Below, piece after piece: positions 6,299 to 13,392 of a DNA stretch of 14,818 bases. The notes beneath the pieces were generated by a model, which was not told the origin of the DNA, made no database searches, and worked only from the letters and a program-made list of their open reading frames with translations. The translations under genes were made by a program, and so were the position numbers. Position 1 is the first letter of the stretch. Every line of letters starts with the position of its first letter. Source of the stretch: an uncultured Sphingomonas sp. (GTDB taxonomy: Bacteria; Pseudomonadota; Alphaproteobacteria; Sphingomonadales; Sphingomonadaceae); contig CAMPIY010000018.1 in assembly GCA_946886645.1 (NCBI GenBank), positions 1 to 14,818 of the forward strand. The letters are read 5' to 3'.

Positions 6299-6341
6299 CC
6301 AGATTGGTTTTTGTGCTGTCCTACAAATTCGCCCTTATGGC
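6299..6341. promoter_or_regulatory. Shared divergent promoter/operator region of the XRE and DUF6456 genes
   Basis: This spacer holds a small dyad AACCA-GAT-TGGTT (6298-6310) and TGTCCTACA (6317-6325; TGT-N3-ACA). For the rightward gene, TTGTGC (6312-6317) and CTTATG (6335-6340) are 17 bp apart and could serve as -35/-10 boxes. A regulator bound at the TGT-N3-ACA site would then sit between them. A diverged copy of the block lies after the DUF6456 gene at 6869-6911. Confidence 0.35.
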
Positions 6342-6374
6342 AAGGGGGATGCGACTCGAAACCAGGAGATGCGC

Positions 6375-6851
6375 ATGACCACTTCCCGACTGCTCGCCGA
6401 ACGCTCACGCCCTGACGATCGGGACAGGAAGGGGCGGCCGGTCCGGTCGGTGACGGTGAACCTGGCGGAAAGCCCGCTCGGCTGGCTCTTCGCGCGCGGC
6501 CATGTCAGCCGCCGTCAGTTCGATGCCGGCGAGCGCCTCCGGATGGATTGGGAACGTAGCCAGCTGGCGCCGCGGGTCACCATGTCGTGGGATGCCGCAC
6601 CGATCGCCCGTTCGCGCGGCGGGTCGGCGCCGGGCATCGATCTCAACGGCGCGCAGATCGATGCGAAGCGGCGGTTCGATGAAGCGGTCGCGACGGCGGG
6701 AGCCGGGCTTAGCGATATTTTATGGCGCGTCGTCTGCGCCGGCGAGGGAATGCGCGAGGCGGAGAGCGCCCTGGGCTGGCCGGCCCGCGCGGGAAAGCTG
6801 GTCCTGTCGCTCGCCCTCGACCGGGTCGCCGACTATTACCGGATCCGCTAA
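6375..6851 (+). CDS. DUF6456 domain-containing protein
   Basis: A 158-residue protein matching, from memory, the DUF6456 family found mainly in Sphingomonadales; function unknown. The recognisable core runs from about residue 26 to the end: VNLAESPLGWLFARG, QFDAGERLRMDWERSQLAPRVTMSWD, then GAQIDAKRRFDEAV and the C-terminal helices ending VLSLALDRVADYYRIR. It is soluble, basic and helical, with no signal peptide; the C-terminal helices look as if they could bind nucleic acid, but this is inference. Start: ATGs at 6369 and 6375. AGGAG touches the first and is six bases before the second, so 6375 is preferred. It diverges from the XRE regulator and is followed at once by a long stem-loop. Confidence 0.75.
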   Translation: MTTSRLLAERSRPDDRDRKGRPVRSVTVNLAESPLGWLFARGHVSRRQFDAGERLRMDWERSQLAPRVTMSWDAAPIARSRGGSAPGIDLNGAQIDAKRRFDEAVATAGAGLSDILWRVVCAGEGMREAESALGWPARAGKLVLSLALDRVADYYRIR

Positions 6852-6853
6852 TC

Positions 6854-6913
6854 CTTAAGGTCGCAAATCCAGTCGGTTTTCGCGCTGTTGTCCAGGAACT
6901 TTGTGACCTTAAG
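6854..6913. repeat. 14-bp stem-loop after the DUF6456 gene
   Basis: CTTAAGGTCGCAAA (6854-6867) pairs with TTTGTGACCTTAAG (6900-6913), 13 Watson-Crick pairs plus one G-T, around a 32-nt loop. It begins three bases after the DUF6456 stop. There is no T-run, so it may protect the mRNA end or act as a binding site. The loop contains the diverged copy of the upstream operator-like block. Confidence 0.6.
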
Positions 6914-6947
6914 AAAGCGGCCGCGCCCACCGGGGTGAGCGCGGCCG
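6911..6947 (-). terminator. Intrinsic terminator-like hairpin for the Gln/Ser-rich protein gene
   Basis: CGGCCGCGC (6918-6926) pairs with GCGCGGCCG (6939-6947); the loop holds a further CACC/GGTG mini-stem. Read leftward it follows the stop codon of the gene at 6956-7348 and leads into CTTTCTTAAGG, a short T-rich tail. Confidence 0.65.
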
Positions 6948-6955
6948 GTTAGGAA

Positions 6956-7348
6956 TTACTTGCCTTCGGGAGCGCCCTGGCCGTCCTTGCGGAACTGCTG
7001 GTCTTCGTCCTCGACCAGCTCGCTGCTGCTGTCGGATTGGCCTTCGGATCCCACAAAGCCGCTTTCCGCTTCACCGGTCGGCTGCCGGTCGATCGACGAT
7101 CCTTCGACGTCGTTGCGCTGCTGCGTCGCCGTTTCGCCGAAGCCGGATTGACTGGCGGTGTCCTGGCCGGTGTTCGGCTGGCCGGACTGACCCGATTGCT
7201 GCTGGCCCGTGGCGGCCTGGTCGCCGCTCTGTTCGGCGTCGGGTTGCTGCTGCCGATTTTCGGACCCGGAGGGCTGTTGTTGCGATTGCGACTTGCTGAT
7301 GTCGGATTCGCGGCCGGTCGAGGGGTTCTGGCTTTCACGATTTTCCAT
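6956..7348 (-). CDS. Gln/Ser/Gly-rich, probably disordered small protein (130 aa), stress-linked
   Basis: A 130-residue, very hydrophilic protein with almost no large hydrophobic residues. It is rich in Gln, Ser, Gly, Asp and Glu (SQSQQQPSGSENRQQQ, QQQSGQSGQPNTGQ), with a more acidic C-terminus containing GFVGSEG and ELVEDEDQQFRKDGQG. It lacks a signal peptide and membrane segments. This make-up suits a disordered hydrophilin-like protein; similar short proteins ending in GxxG(S/K) motifs occur in sphingomonads, but I know of no assigned function. ATG 7348 has an excellent ribosome binding site (AGGAGG with an 8-base spacer). The GGAAC-N18-GTT promoter upstream points to control by the general stress sigma factor EcfG. 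The other reverse-strand frame over the same bases is a shadow. Confidence 0.75.
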   Translation of the reverse strand: MENRESQNPSTGRESDISKSQSQQQPSGSENRQQQPDAEQSGDQAATGQQQSGQSGQPNTGQDTASQSGFGETATQQRNDVEGSSIDRQPTGEAESGFVGSEGQSDSSSELVEDEDQQFRKDGQGAPEGK

Positions 7349-7389
7349 GGATTATTCCTCCTTCACAAAACCCCGCGCTCTTGATTGGT

Positions 7390-7416
7390 AAACAAGGGGA
7401 TTGGCGCTCCCGTTCC
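7390..7416 (-). promoter_or_regulatory. EcfG-type (general stress response) promoter
   Basis: On the reverse strand GGAAC (7412-7416) is followed after 18 bp by GTTT (7390-7393), equal to GGAAC-N17-tGTT. This matches the EcfG consensus known in alphaproteobacteria. It lies about 40 bp before the start of the gene at 7348, and no other promoter there is as good. Confidence 0.65.
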
Positions 7417-7546
7417 GTCGGCATCTGTCCCGATGCGACGAATTGTCCGCTAAGTCGCCCGGCCGACCGTTGCTTTGGCGGTAATCCGCCATGCGCAGCC
7501 GAAGGCCGCGCCGGCGCGATGCGACGAACGGATTGGCCGGCGCATG

Positions 7547-7577
7547 AAAAAAGCCGCCGGGCATCATACCCGGCGGC
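7547..7577 (-). terminator. Strong intrinsic terminator of the rpsF-rpsR-rplI operon
   Basis: GCCGCCGGG (7553-7561) and CCCGGCGGC (7569-7577) form a 9-bp GC stem with a 7-nt loop. Read leftward it is followed by six Ts (7547-7552). It lies 27 bp past the rplI stop. Confidence 0.93.
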
Positions 7578-7604
7578 TCATTTCTTGCCCAAAGGCGGGA
7601 AGGC

Positions 7605-8237
7605 TTAGGCTTCCTCGCCCTCGTCCGCAGCAGCTTCGGCGGGAGCCGGAGCCTCGGCCTCGGCCGCAGGAGCTTCCTCGGGAACCACGCCCGGCTCGGC
7701 GTTCGGGTCGAACTCCTCGGTGAAGCCGGCTTCGTCGCGCTCGAACATTGACGCCATCACGTCGATGCCCTGCGCCTGCAGCTCGGCCTCTTCGGGCGAG
7801 CGAGCGACGTTGACCTTGACGGTCACGCTGACCTCGGGGTGAAGGGCGACCTTCACCTCGTGCATGCCGATCGCCTTGATTGGCGTCTTGAGCACGATCT
7901 GGCTCTTCGACACCTTGGCGCCTTCGGCTTCCAGCGCCTCGACGATGTCGCGGGCCGAGACCGAACCGTAGAGCTGGCCGGTGTTCGACGCCTGGCGGAT
8001 CAGCTGGACCGTCTTGCCGTCGACGCCCTTCGAGGCGGCCTCGGCGTCCGAGCGCCGCGAAGCGTTGTCGGCTTCGATCTTCGCGCGGTTGGCTTCGAAG
8101 ACCTTCTTGTTCGCCTCATTGGCGCGAAGGGCCTTCTTGTTCGGCAGCAGATAGTTGCGCGCGAAGCCGTTCTTCACGGTGACGACGTCACCGATCTGGC
8201 CGAGCTTCTCGACGCGTTCGAGCAGGATGACTTCCAT
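7605..8237 (-). CDS. rplI: 50S ribosomal protein L9
   Basis: A 210-residue L9. The N-terminal domain has the conserved [32 protein letters not shown] signature (residues 1-32, a motif that packs on 23S rRNA), followed by the long connecting helix (about 40-75) and the C-terminal rRNA-binding domain (about 78-150). The last 40 or so residues are an added tail rich in Ala, Glu and Pro, against about 149 residues in E. coli L9. Such tails are common in related alphaproteobacteria. It is the last gene of the operon, 13 bp after rpsR. Confidence 0.97.
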   Translation of the reverse strand: MEVILLERVEKLGQIGDVVTVKNGFARNYLLPNKKALRANEANKKVFEANRAKIEADNASRRSDAEAASKGVDGKTVQLIRQASNTGQLYGSVSARDIVEALEAEGAKVSKSQIVLKTPIKAIGMHEVKVALHPEVSVTVKVNVARSPEEAELQAQGIDVMASMFERDEAGFTEEFDPNAEPGVVPEEAPAAEAEAPAPAEAAADEGEEA

Positions 8238-8250
8238 CTTACAGCCCTCC

Positions 8251-8475
8251 TTACTTCACGACATAGGGAAGCAGGCCGATGTGGCGGGCGCGTTTGATCG
8301 CCTTCGCCAGCTCACGCTGCTTCTTGGTCGACACCGCGGTGATGCGGCTGGGGACGATCTTGCCACGCTCGGACACGAAGCCCTGGAGCAGACGGACGTC
8401 CTTGTAATCGATGCGGGGGGCGTCCTTGCCCGAGAAGGGGCAGGACTTGCGGCGGCGGAAGAAGGGACGTGCCAT
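8251..8475 (-). CDS. rpsR: 30S ribosomal protein S18
   Basis: A 74-residue S18 with the basic N-terminus [16 protein letters not shown] and the conserved core [51 protein letters not shown]18 pairs with S6 on the 30S platform. Length and sequence are normal. It starts 3 bp after the rpsF stop, so coupled translation is likely and would keep S6 and S18 in balance. Confidence 0.98.
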   Translation of the reverse strand: MARPFFRRRKSCPFSGKDAPRIDYKDVRLLQGFVSERGKIVPSRITAVSTKKQRELAKAIKRARHIGLLPYVVK

Positions 8476-8478
8476 GAT

Positions 8479-8883
8479 TTAAGCCTCCACTTCTTCGCGC
8501 TCGCGGCGCGGGCCACGAGGTCCGCGATCGCCACGGTCGCCACGCTCACCGCGATCACGGTCGGACTTGCGCATCATGGCCGAGGGGCCATTCTCAAGCT
8601 CGTCGACGCGGATCGTCATGTAGCGGATGATATCTTCGTTGATGCCGGTCTGGCGTTCCAGCTCGGCAAGCGCCGGAGCCGGGGCATCGATGTCGAGCAT
8701 GACATAATGCGCCTTGCGGTTCTTGGCGATGCGGTAGGCGAGGCCGCGAAGGCCCCAATTCTCGGTCTTGACCACCTTGCCGCCGTTATCGGCGATAATC
8801 TTGGTGGCGTTTTCCGCGAGCGCGTCGACCTGTGCCTGGGCAAGGTCCTGGCGCGCGAGGAAAACATGCTCGTAAAGCGGCAT
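8479..8883 (-). CDS. rpsF: 30S ribosomal protein S6
   Basis: A 134-residue S6. The core [22 protein letters not shown]...[27 protein letters not shown]...[13 protein letters not shown] spans about residues 1-103, and an Arg/Gly/Asp-rich charged tail ([20 protein letters not shown]) follows. The tail is disordered and longer than in E. coli. Start: ATG 8883 matches the family. The frame is open to 8928, but those residues are upstream spacer. An AGGTG site lies 10 bp before it. First gene of rpsF-rpsR-rplI. Confidence 0.97.
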   Translation of the reverse strand: MPLYEHVFLARQDLAQAQVDALAENATKIIADNGGKVVKTENWGLRGLAYRIAKNRKAHYVMLDIDAPAPALAELERQTGINEDIIRYMTIRVDELENGPSAMMRKSDRDRGERGDRGDRGPRGPRREREEVEA

Positions 8884-8934
8884 GTTCCATGCACCTATGT
8901 TTTGGCCGATCGCTGACGTTCGCACCATGCGAAA

Positions 8935-8970
8935 CGCCCCTCCGGCTGTCGTTCAAATTGGCGAGGGGCG
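8935..8970 (-). terminator. Hairpin between the cyclase gene and rpsF
   Basis: CGCCCCTC (8935-8942) and GAGGGGCG (8963-8970) form an 8-bp stem with a 20-nt loop. Read leftward it leads into TTTCGC. It lies about 58 bp past the cyclase stop and probably ends that mRNA. A second small stem TTCGCA/TGCGAA (plus strand 8919-8933) follows in the rpsF leader, so a leader attenuator is the alternative reading. Confidence 0.5.
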
Positions 8971-9028
8971 AGCCCAACGGCCGCCCCAGGCGCGGCGCCT
9001 ATGGCTCAAACGCTCCCGGAAAGCAAGG

Positions 9029-9868
9029 TCAGCAGCTGATCTCCACAGCCCGCGTCGGCACGGGTTGCTCGAACCCCTTGAGCTCGCACGACCCGGCATC
9101 GGCGAAGCGCAAATTCTTGCCGATGCAAAGATCGGCGACGACCTGGGAAACAAGGACCTGTCCCGGATCGGCCTGAGCGCACAGGCGGGCAGCGAGCTGG
9201 ACGGTCGAGCCGAACAGATCATCGGACTGTTCCACCGGCTCACCGGCCGAAATTCCGATCCGCACGCCGACCGGAAATTGCGGCCCGCTCTCATTGTGAT
9301 CGCGCAGAGCGGTCTGAACCTGGCACGCGGCCTTCACCGCGGCGGCGGGAGACATGAAGGCGGCCATGATGCCATCGCCGGTATGCTTGACCTCCCGCCC
9401 CGAATTGGCGCCGAGCGCATCGCGTACGACGCGATCGTGCACCTGGAGCATGGCGATGGCGGCGTCGTCGCCATAGCGCGACGTCATCGCGGTCGAATCC
9501 ACAATGTCGGTAAACAATACGGATCGAATGCCGGAATCGCGCTGCGTGTCGGCCGTCGCGCCCGGAACCAGGGCCGCGCCTCCGCCATTGACGCCGCCAT
9601 TGCCCATAAAGCCGTCGATCAGGTCGGGATCGACCTCGATCAATTTCTCGGCGAGCAGGCCGTGGGCATGTTCGTGGACGCAGTTCGCGGACGCCTCGTC
9701 GGGCGCCTCGACCAGGCAGAACAGTTTCCCGCAGTCTCGGTTGAACCAATATTTCTTGTAGTCGACATCGTGATTGCCCTGGATTTCGATGTCCTTGATG
9801 TGGGCCTGCGCGACGTCTTCCCACGTCGTGTTCGGATCGACGGTATGGATGTCCATGTACAGCGGCAT
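9029..9868 (-). CDS. DUF4242 (nickel-responsive-like) domain fused to a class III nucleotide cyclase
   Basis: A 279-residue two-domain protein. Residues 1-80 (MPLYMDIHTV...LLAEKLIEV) match the DUF4242/SCO4226-like small dimeric domain, with several His/Cys residues (H23, H33, C46, C51, C63, H65, H67, H69) that could bind a metal. Residues 114-279 form a class III adenylate/guanylate cyclase domain. The metal ligands Asp121 (FTDIVDST) and Asp165 (GDG) and the purine-contacting Lys161 (VKHTGDG) are present. The usual Asn of VNxAAR is replaced by Gln224 (TVQLAARL), with Arg228 kept. It is soluble. Expected product: cAMP or cGMP. Start ATG 9868 has AAGGGGG five bases before it. It diverges from the Rieske gene (90 bp apart), so the two may share a promoter region. 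Confidence 0.85.
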   Translation of the reverse strand: MPLYMDIHTVDPNTTWEDVAQAHIKDIEIQGNHDVDYKKYWFNRDCGKLFCLVEAPDEASANCVHEHAHGLLAEKLIEVDPDLIDGFMGNGGVNGGGAALVPGATADTQRDSGIRSVLFTDIVDSTAMTSRYGDDAAIAMLQVHDRVVRDALGANSGREVKHTGDGIMAAFMSPAAAVKAACQVQTALRDHNESGPQFPVGVRIGISAGEPVEQSDDLFGSTVQLAARLCAQADPGQVLVSQVVADLCIGKNLRFADAGSCELKGFEQPVPTRAVEISC

Positions 9869-9958
9869 GGCGGCCCCCTTGCCTGTTAACTCGGCGCATA
9901 CATTAGTTTGAAGGTCCGGCCAATTGCGGCAGGCGGCGCGCGGTGGCATCTAGGGCCG

Positions 9959-11131
9959 ATGGCGACAAAGCTGAAATCGATCGAGCCGCTGGGCGATCCG
10001 CTGGATGGCGTCAGCCTGCCCGGCTGGCTCTATCATGACGACGAATTCTTCGAGGCGGAGAAAAGTGCGTTCCTGCGCGCCGCGCCGCAGGTCGTTTGCC
10101 ATGAGAATGAAATCGCGGAAGCCGGCGAATGGCGGAAAATCGATGTTCTTGGCGAAAGCGTGATCGTCATTCGCGGGGACGATGGCGAGGTTCGCGCTTT
10201 CGCCAACGTCTGCCGCCATCGCGGATCGCGGCTGGTCGATGGGGAAGGCGGGTGCGCCAAGGTGCTGACCTGCCCGTACCACGCCTGGAGCTATGCGCGG
10301 GATGGCAGGCTCGTCGGGGTGATGCATCGCCACGAATATCCCGGCCTGGAGATGGACAAGCTGGGGCTGGTTCCCGTTCCACTGGAGAATTGGCGAGGAT
10401 TCCTGTTCATCCGGCTCGAGGAAGGCTTGCCGTCGGTCCATGAAATGATGGCGCCATACGATGATGAGGTCGCGCCTTACCGGTTCGAGGAATTGCAGGC
10501 GATCGGGCGGGTGACGCTTCGGCCGCGCGACCTCAACTGGAAGACGATCGCAGACAATTATTCGGATCACCTGCACATCCCGGTCGGGCATCCTGGCCTG
10601 ACCCGGCTGTTCGGCAAAAGCTACGGGGTAGAGGCTGGCGAATGGGTCGACCGGATGCAGGGCGACCTTCGCGACGACGAGTCAGCCAATCCGTCGGAAC
10701 GCGCCTATCAGCGGCTGCTACCCCGCGTAGACCATCTGCCGCCGACGCATCAGCGCAAATGGCTCTATTACAAACTCTTCCCCTGCGTCGCGTTCGATAT
10801 CTACCCCGACCAGGTCGACTTCATGCAGTGGCTGCCGGTGTCGGCCACGACCAGCGTGATCCGCGAAATCAGCTATGCGCTCCCCGACGACCGGCGCGAG
10901 ATGAAGGCGGCGCGCTATCTCAACTGGCGCATCAACCGCCGGGTGAACGCGGAGGACACGGAACTCATCAGCCGGGTGCAGCAGGGTATGGGAAGCCCAA
11001 GCTACACGCCCGGCCCGCTTGGCGTTTCCGAAGTATCGCTGCGCAGCTTTGCGCGGAAGCTTCGCAGCCTTATTCCCGAGGCGCGTCTGGAGCGGCCGCC
11101 GACGCCGGGCTGGTCGAAGACCGCCGCATAA
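9959..11131 (+). CDS. Rieske [2Fe-2S] ring-hydroxylating/demethylating oxygenase alpha subunit
   Basis: A 390-residue oxygenase alpha subunit. The Rieske cluster ligands are Cys85-x-His87 (CRHRG) and Cys105-x2-His108 (CPYH). The mononuclear iron site is DNYSDHLHIPVGH (199-211), with Asp203 bridging to the Rieske domain and His206 and His211 as ligands; Asp333 (AEDTEL) is the likely third ligand. The order and length fit the aromatic-ring-hydroxylating/GbcA-like group of Rieske oxygenases. The substrate is unknown, and no ferredoxin or reductase gene is in the window. ATG 9959 follows AGGG; an upstream TTG frame to 9908 is spacer. The 3' end overlaps the APC permease gene by 62 bp on the other strand. 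Confidence 0.88.
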   Translation: MATKLKSIEPLGDPLDGVSLPGWLYHDDEFFEAEKSAFLRAAPQVVCHENEIAEAGEWRKIDVLGESVIVIRGDDGEVRAFANVCRHRGSRLVDGEGGCAKVLTCPYHAWSYARDGRLVGVMHRHEYPGLEMDKLGLVPVPLENWRGFLFIRLEEGLPSVHEMMAPYDDEVAPYRFEELQAIGRVTLRPRDLNWKTIADNYSDHLHIPVGHPGLTRLFGKSYGVEAGEWVDRMQGDLRDDESANPSERAYQRLLPRVDHLPPTHQRKWLYYKLFPCVAFDIYPDQVDFMQWLPVSATTSVIREISYALPDDRREMKAARYLNWRINRRVNAEDTELISRVQQGMGSPSYTPGPLGVSEVSLRSFARKLRSLIPEARLERPPTPGWSKTAA

Positions 11132-12386
11132 TTGCGAACATGATGATGCCCGCGGCAAGCAGTGCCAGGCTCCACAGATTGGCTTCCAGGCCTGAGCCGT
11201 AAAAGGCGAACAAGGTAAAGGCGAGGCCGGCGAGAACGCCAATCAATGCGAAGCCGCGTGGCCGTTGCTTGAGCGCGCCGAGTGCTACCGCCAGATAGAG
11301 CCACAGCGTCGCCGAAGCCGTAAGGAGCGCCAGGAACGTGAACAGGCCCGCGGTCCCTTTGGACTCATTGGCAAGGACGACGGCGCATGAGAGACCCGTC
11401 CCAACCAATTGCGCGTTCAGCGGGGTATGACCGCGTAGCGTGCGGCCGAGGAATGCGGGCATTTCACGGCGTAAAGCCATGGAATAACCGAGTTCGCCGC
11501 ATACCAGGACATTGGCATTAATGTAGCCAGCCGCGCTGATCGCGATAGCGAGTGCGGCGAAGGTCACCCCGGCCGCGCCCCAGCCACGGCCAACGGCGTC
11601 GGCGAATGGCGAATTCGATTGGCTTGCGACGTCGACCGGCAGCAGCGCTAGGATCGCGCTGCTGGTCAGCAGGTAGAGCGAAGCCACCACGACCGTCGCC
11701 GCGATCAGGGCTCGCGGAATCGTGCGCTGCGGATCCTTGACCTTATCGACCGGCGCGGCGGCATTTTCAAACCCGAGCATGGCGAACAGGGTGATGGCGC
11801 ACGCTGCCGCGACATTGTCGAGTGTCAGAGGCATCGGGGCGAACGGCGCGCTTGGCTGTCCGGCGACTTTCACCTGCAGAAAAACGATCAGCACCGCAAC
11901 GAGCGGTAGTATCTTGAGGACTGCCGCCGCAACCGCCAACCGGCCGGTCGACCGCGCGCCCAGCACGTTGGTCGCTTGGAAAAACAGCAGGAAGGCGATC
12001 GCCGTCATCGCCACGGCCCAATCGCCGGAGAGGGCCGGGACCATCCGCCCCACCGCAGCGCCACCAGCCACCGCGACGGCGGCGAGCGCGGCCCAGGTCG
12101 ATATCCAGAATGCGAAGGTCGTGACGAACGCCACGAACGGGCCGAATGCGCCTTCCACATAGGCCTGGATTCCTCCGCCCCCGGCGGTTGCGAGGCGGCC
12201 GATGCAGAAAGCCAGCGCAACCGCGCCGAGACCGCTCAGCACCCATCCCGCAATCGCGTTGACGCCAAACGGAGCTAGGCTCGCAGGCAGCATGAAGATG
12301 CCGGATCCGATCATCGTCCCGACCGCGACCGCCCAAGTCATCCAGAAGCCGAGTTGCCGGCTGTTCGTGTCGTTCGTCAGATGCAT
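11070..12386 (-). CDS. APC-superfamily amino acid permease
   Basis: A 438-residue inner membrane transporter with about 12 hydrophobic segments. TM1 has the broken-helix motif MIGSGIF (25-31) used for substrate binding in APC transporters, and the middle has the loop GFENAAAPVDKVKDPQRTIPRAL typical of the family. The likely substrate is an amino acid or amine, by proton symport or exchange; the arginine/agmatine and basic amino acid branch are closest by eye, but specificity is not certain. The C-terminus is a short Ser/Ala/Pro tail. The start is ATG 12386 with AAGGGG before it. It is convergent with the Rieske gene and divergent from fabD (67 bp apart). No operon partner on its strand. Confidence 0.88.
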   Translation of the reverse strand: MHLTNDTNSRQLGFWMTWAVAVGTMIGSGIFMLPASLAPFGVNAIAGWVLSGLGAVALAFCIGRLATAGGGGIQAYVEGAFGPFVAFVTTFAFWISTWAALAAVAVAGGAAVGRMVPALSGDWAVAMTAIAFLLFFQATNVLGARSTGRLAVAAAVLKILPLVAVLIVFLQVKVAGQPSAPFAPMPLTLDNVAAACAITLFAMLGFENAAAPVDKVKDPQRTIPRALIAATVVVASLYLLTSSAILALLPVDVASQSNSPFADAVGRGWGAAGVTFAALAIAISAAGYINANVLVCGELGYSMALRREMPAFLGRTLRGHTPLNAQLVGTGLSCAVVLANESKGTAGLFTFLALLTASATLWLYLAVALGALKQRPRGFALIGVLAGLAFTLFAFYGSGLEANLWSLALLAAGIIMFAIMRRSSTSPASAAAPDAPRE

Positions 12387-12453
12387 CGCCCCTTGGAATT
12401 CACGGGCCTAAGGCCTAGTCCGCGCGGCGAACGCTATACCAACAGGGATTTCC

Positions 12454-13392
12454 ATGCGCGCATTTCTTTTTCCGGGGCAGGGCAGTCAGTCGGTCGGCAT
12501 GGGCGCGGCTCTGGCCGAAGCGAGTCCCGCCGCTCGCGACGTGTTCGGCGAGGTCGACGAGGCTCTTGGCCAGAACCTCTTCAAGCTGATGCGCGAGGGG
12601 CCGGAGGACGACCTCAAGCTGACGGAGAATGCGCAGCCGGCGATCATGGCGCATGCGCTGGCGGTGTTCCGCGCGCTGACGATCGAGGGGGGTGTTTCGC
12701 TCGATAAGGCGGCGCATTTCGTCGCCGGGCACAGCCTCGGCGAATATTCGGCGCTTGCGGCGGCGGGTTCGTTCGACCTTGCGACGACGGCGAAGCTGCT
12801 GAAGCTGCGGGGTCAGGCGATGCAGGCCGCGGTGCCGGTCGGTGTTGGGACGATGGCCGCGCTTCTGGGAGCAGACCTCGAACTGGCACAGAAAATCGCC
12901 GCTGCTGCTGCCGAGGGCGAAGTCTGCACGGTCGCGAATGACAACGATCCGAGCCAGGTCGTGCTGTCGGGCCACAAGGGCGCGATCGATCGCGCCATTG
13001 CGCTCGCCAAGGAAATGGGCGCCAAGCGCGCGGTGCCGCTGCCCGTGTCGGCGCCGTTCCACTGCCCGCTGATGCAGCCTGCCGCCGACGCCATGGCCGA
13101 GGCGCTGGGCAAGACGGAGATCGCGGCGCCCGCGGTGCCGCTCTACGCCAATGTGACGGCCCAGGCCGTCGCCGATCCTCCAACCATTCGCGATCAGCTG
13201 GTCGAACAGGTCACCGGCATGGTCCGCTGGCGGGAAAGCATCACCAATATGGCGGCTGCCGGCGTGGAGGAATTCGTCGAACTGGGCGGCAAGGTGCTCG
13301 GCCCGATGGTCAAGCGCATCGCCCCCGACGCCAAGGTGACCAGCGTTGTCACCATCGAAGATATCGAAGCCATCGCCAAGGAGCTCGCATGA
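12454..13392 (+). CDS. fabD: Malonyl-CoA:ACP transacylase
   Basis: A 312-residue FabD. It loads malonyl from CoA onto acyl carrier protein for fatty acid synthesis. GQGSQ (8-12) begins the fold; the nucleophile Ser94 lies in GHSLGEYSA (92-100). Arg119 (RGQAMQ) binds the malonyl carboxylate and His203 (APFHCPLM) completes the catalytic pair. Length is normal. ATG 12454 has AGGGA six bases before it. A TATACC box at 12435-12440 is a possible -10 element. Its stop overlaps the fabG start by four bases (ATGA), so the two are coupled. Confidence 0.96.
   Translation: MRAFLFPGQGSQSVGMGAALAEASPAARDVFGEVDEALGQNLFKLMREGPEDDLKLTENAQPAIMAHALAVFRALTIEGGVSLDKAAHFVAGHSLGEYSALAAAGSFDLATTAKLLKLRGQAMQAAVPVGVGTMAALLGADLELAQKIAAAAAEGEVCTVANDNDPSQVVLSGHKGAIDRAIALAKEMGAKRAVPLPVSAPFHCPLMQPAADAMAEALGKTEIAAPAVPLYANVTAQAVADPPTIRDQLVEQVTGMVRWRESITNMAAAGVEEFVELGGKVLGPMVKRIAPDAKVTSVVTIEDIEAIAKELA

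Noticed and set aside
7477..7490. Small GGCGG/CCGCC hairpin between rplI and the disordered protein gene
   Set aside because: Only five or six pairs with no tail; expected by chance at this GC content.
8884..8970. Conserved S6:S18-binding leader of rpsF
   Set aside because: Stems are present, but I could not match the known bulged motif with confidence. The larger stem fits better as the end of the cyclase mRNA.
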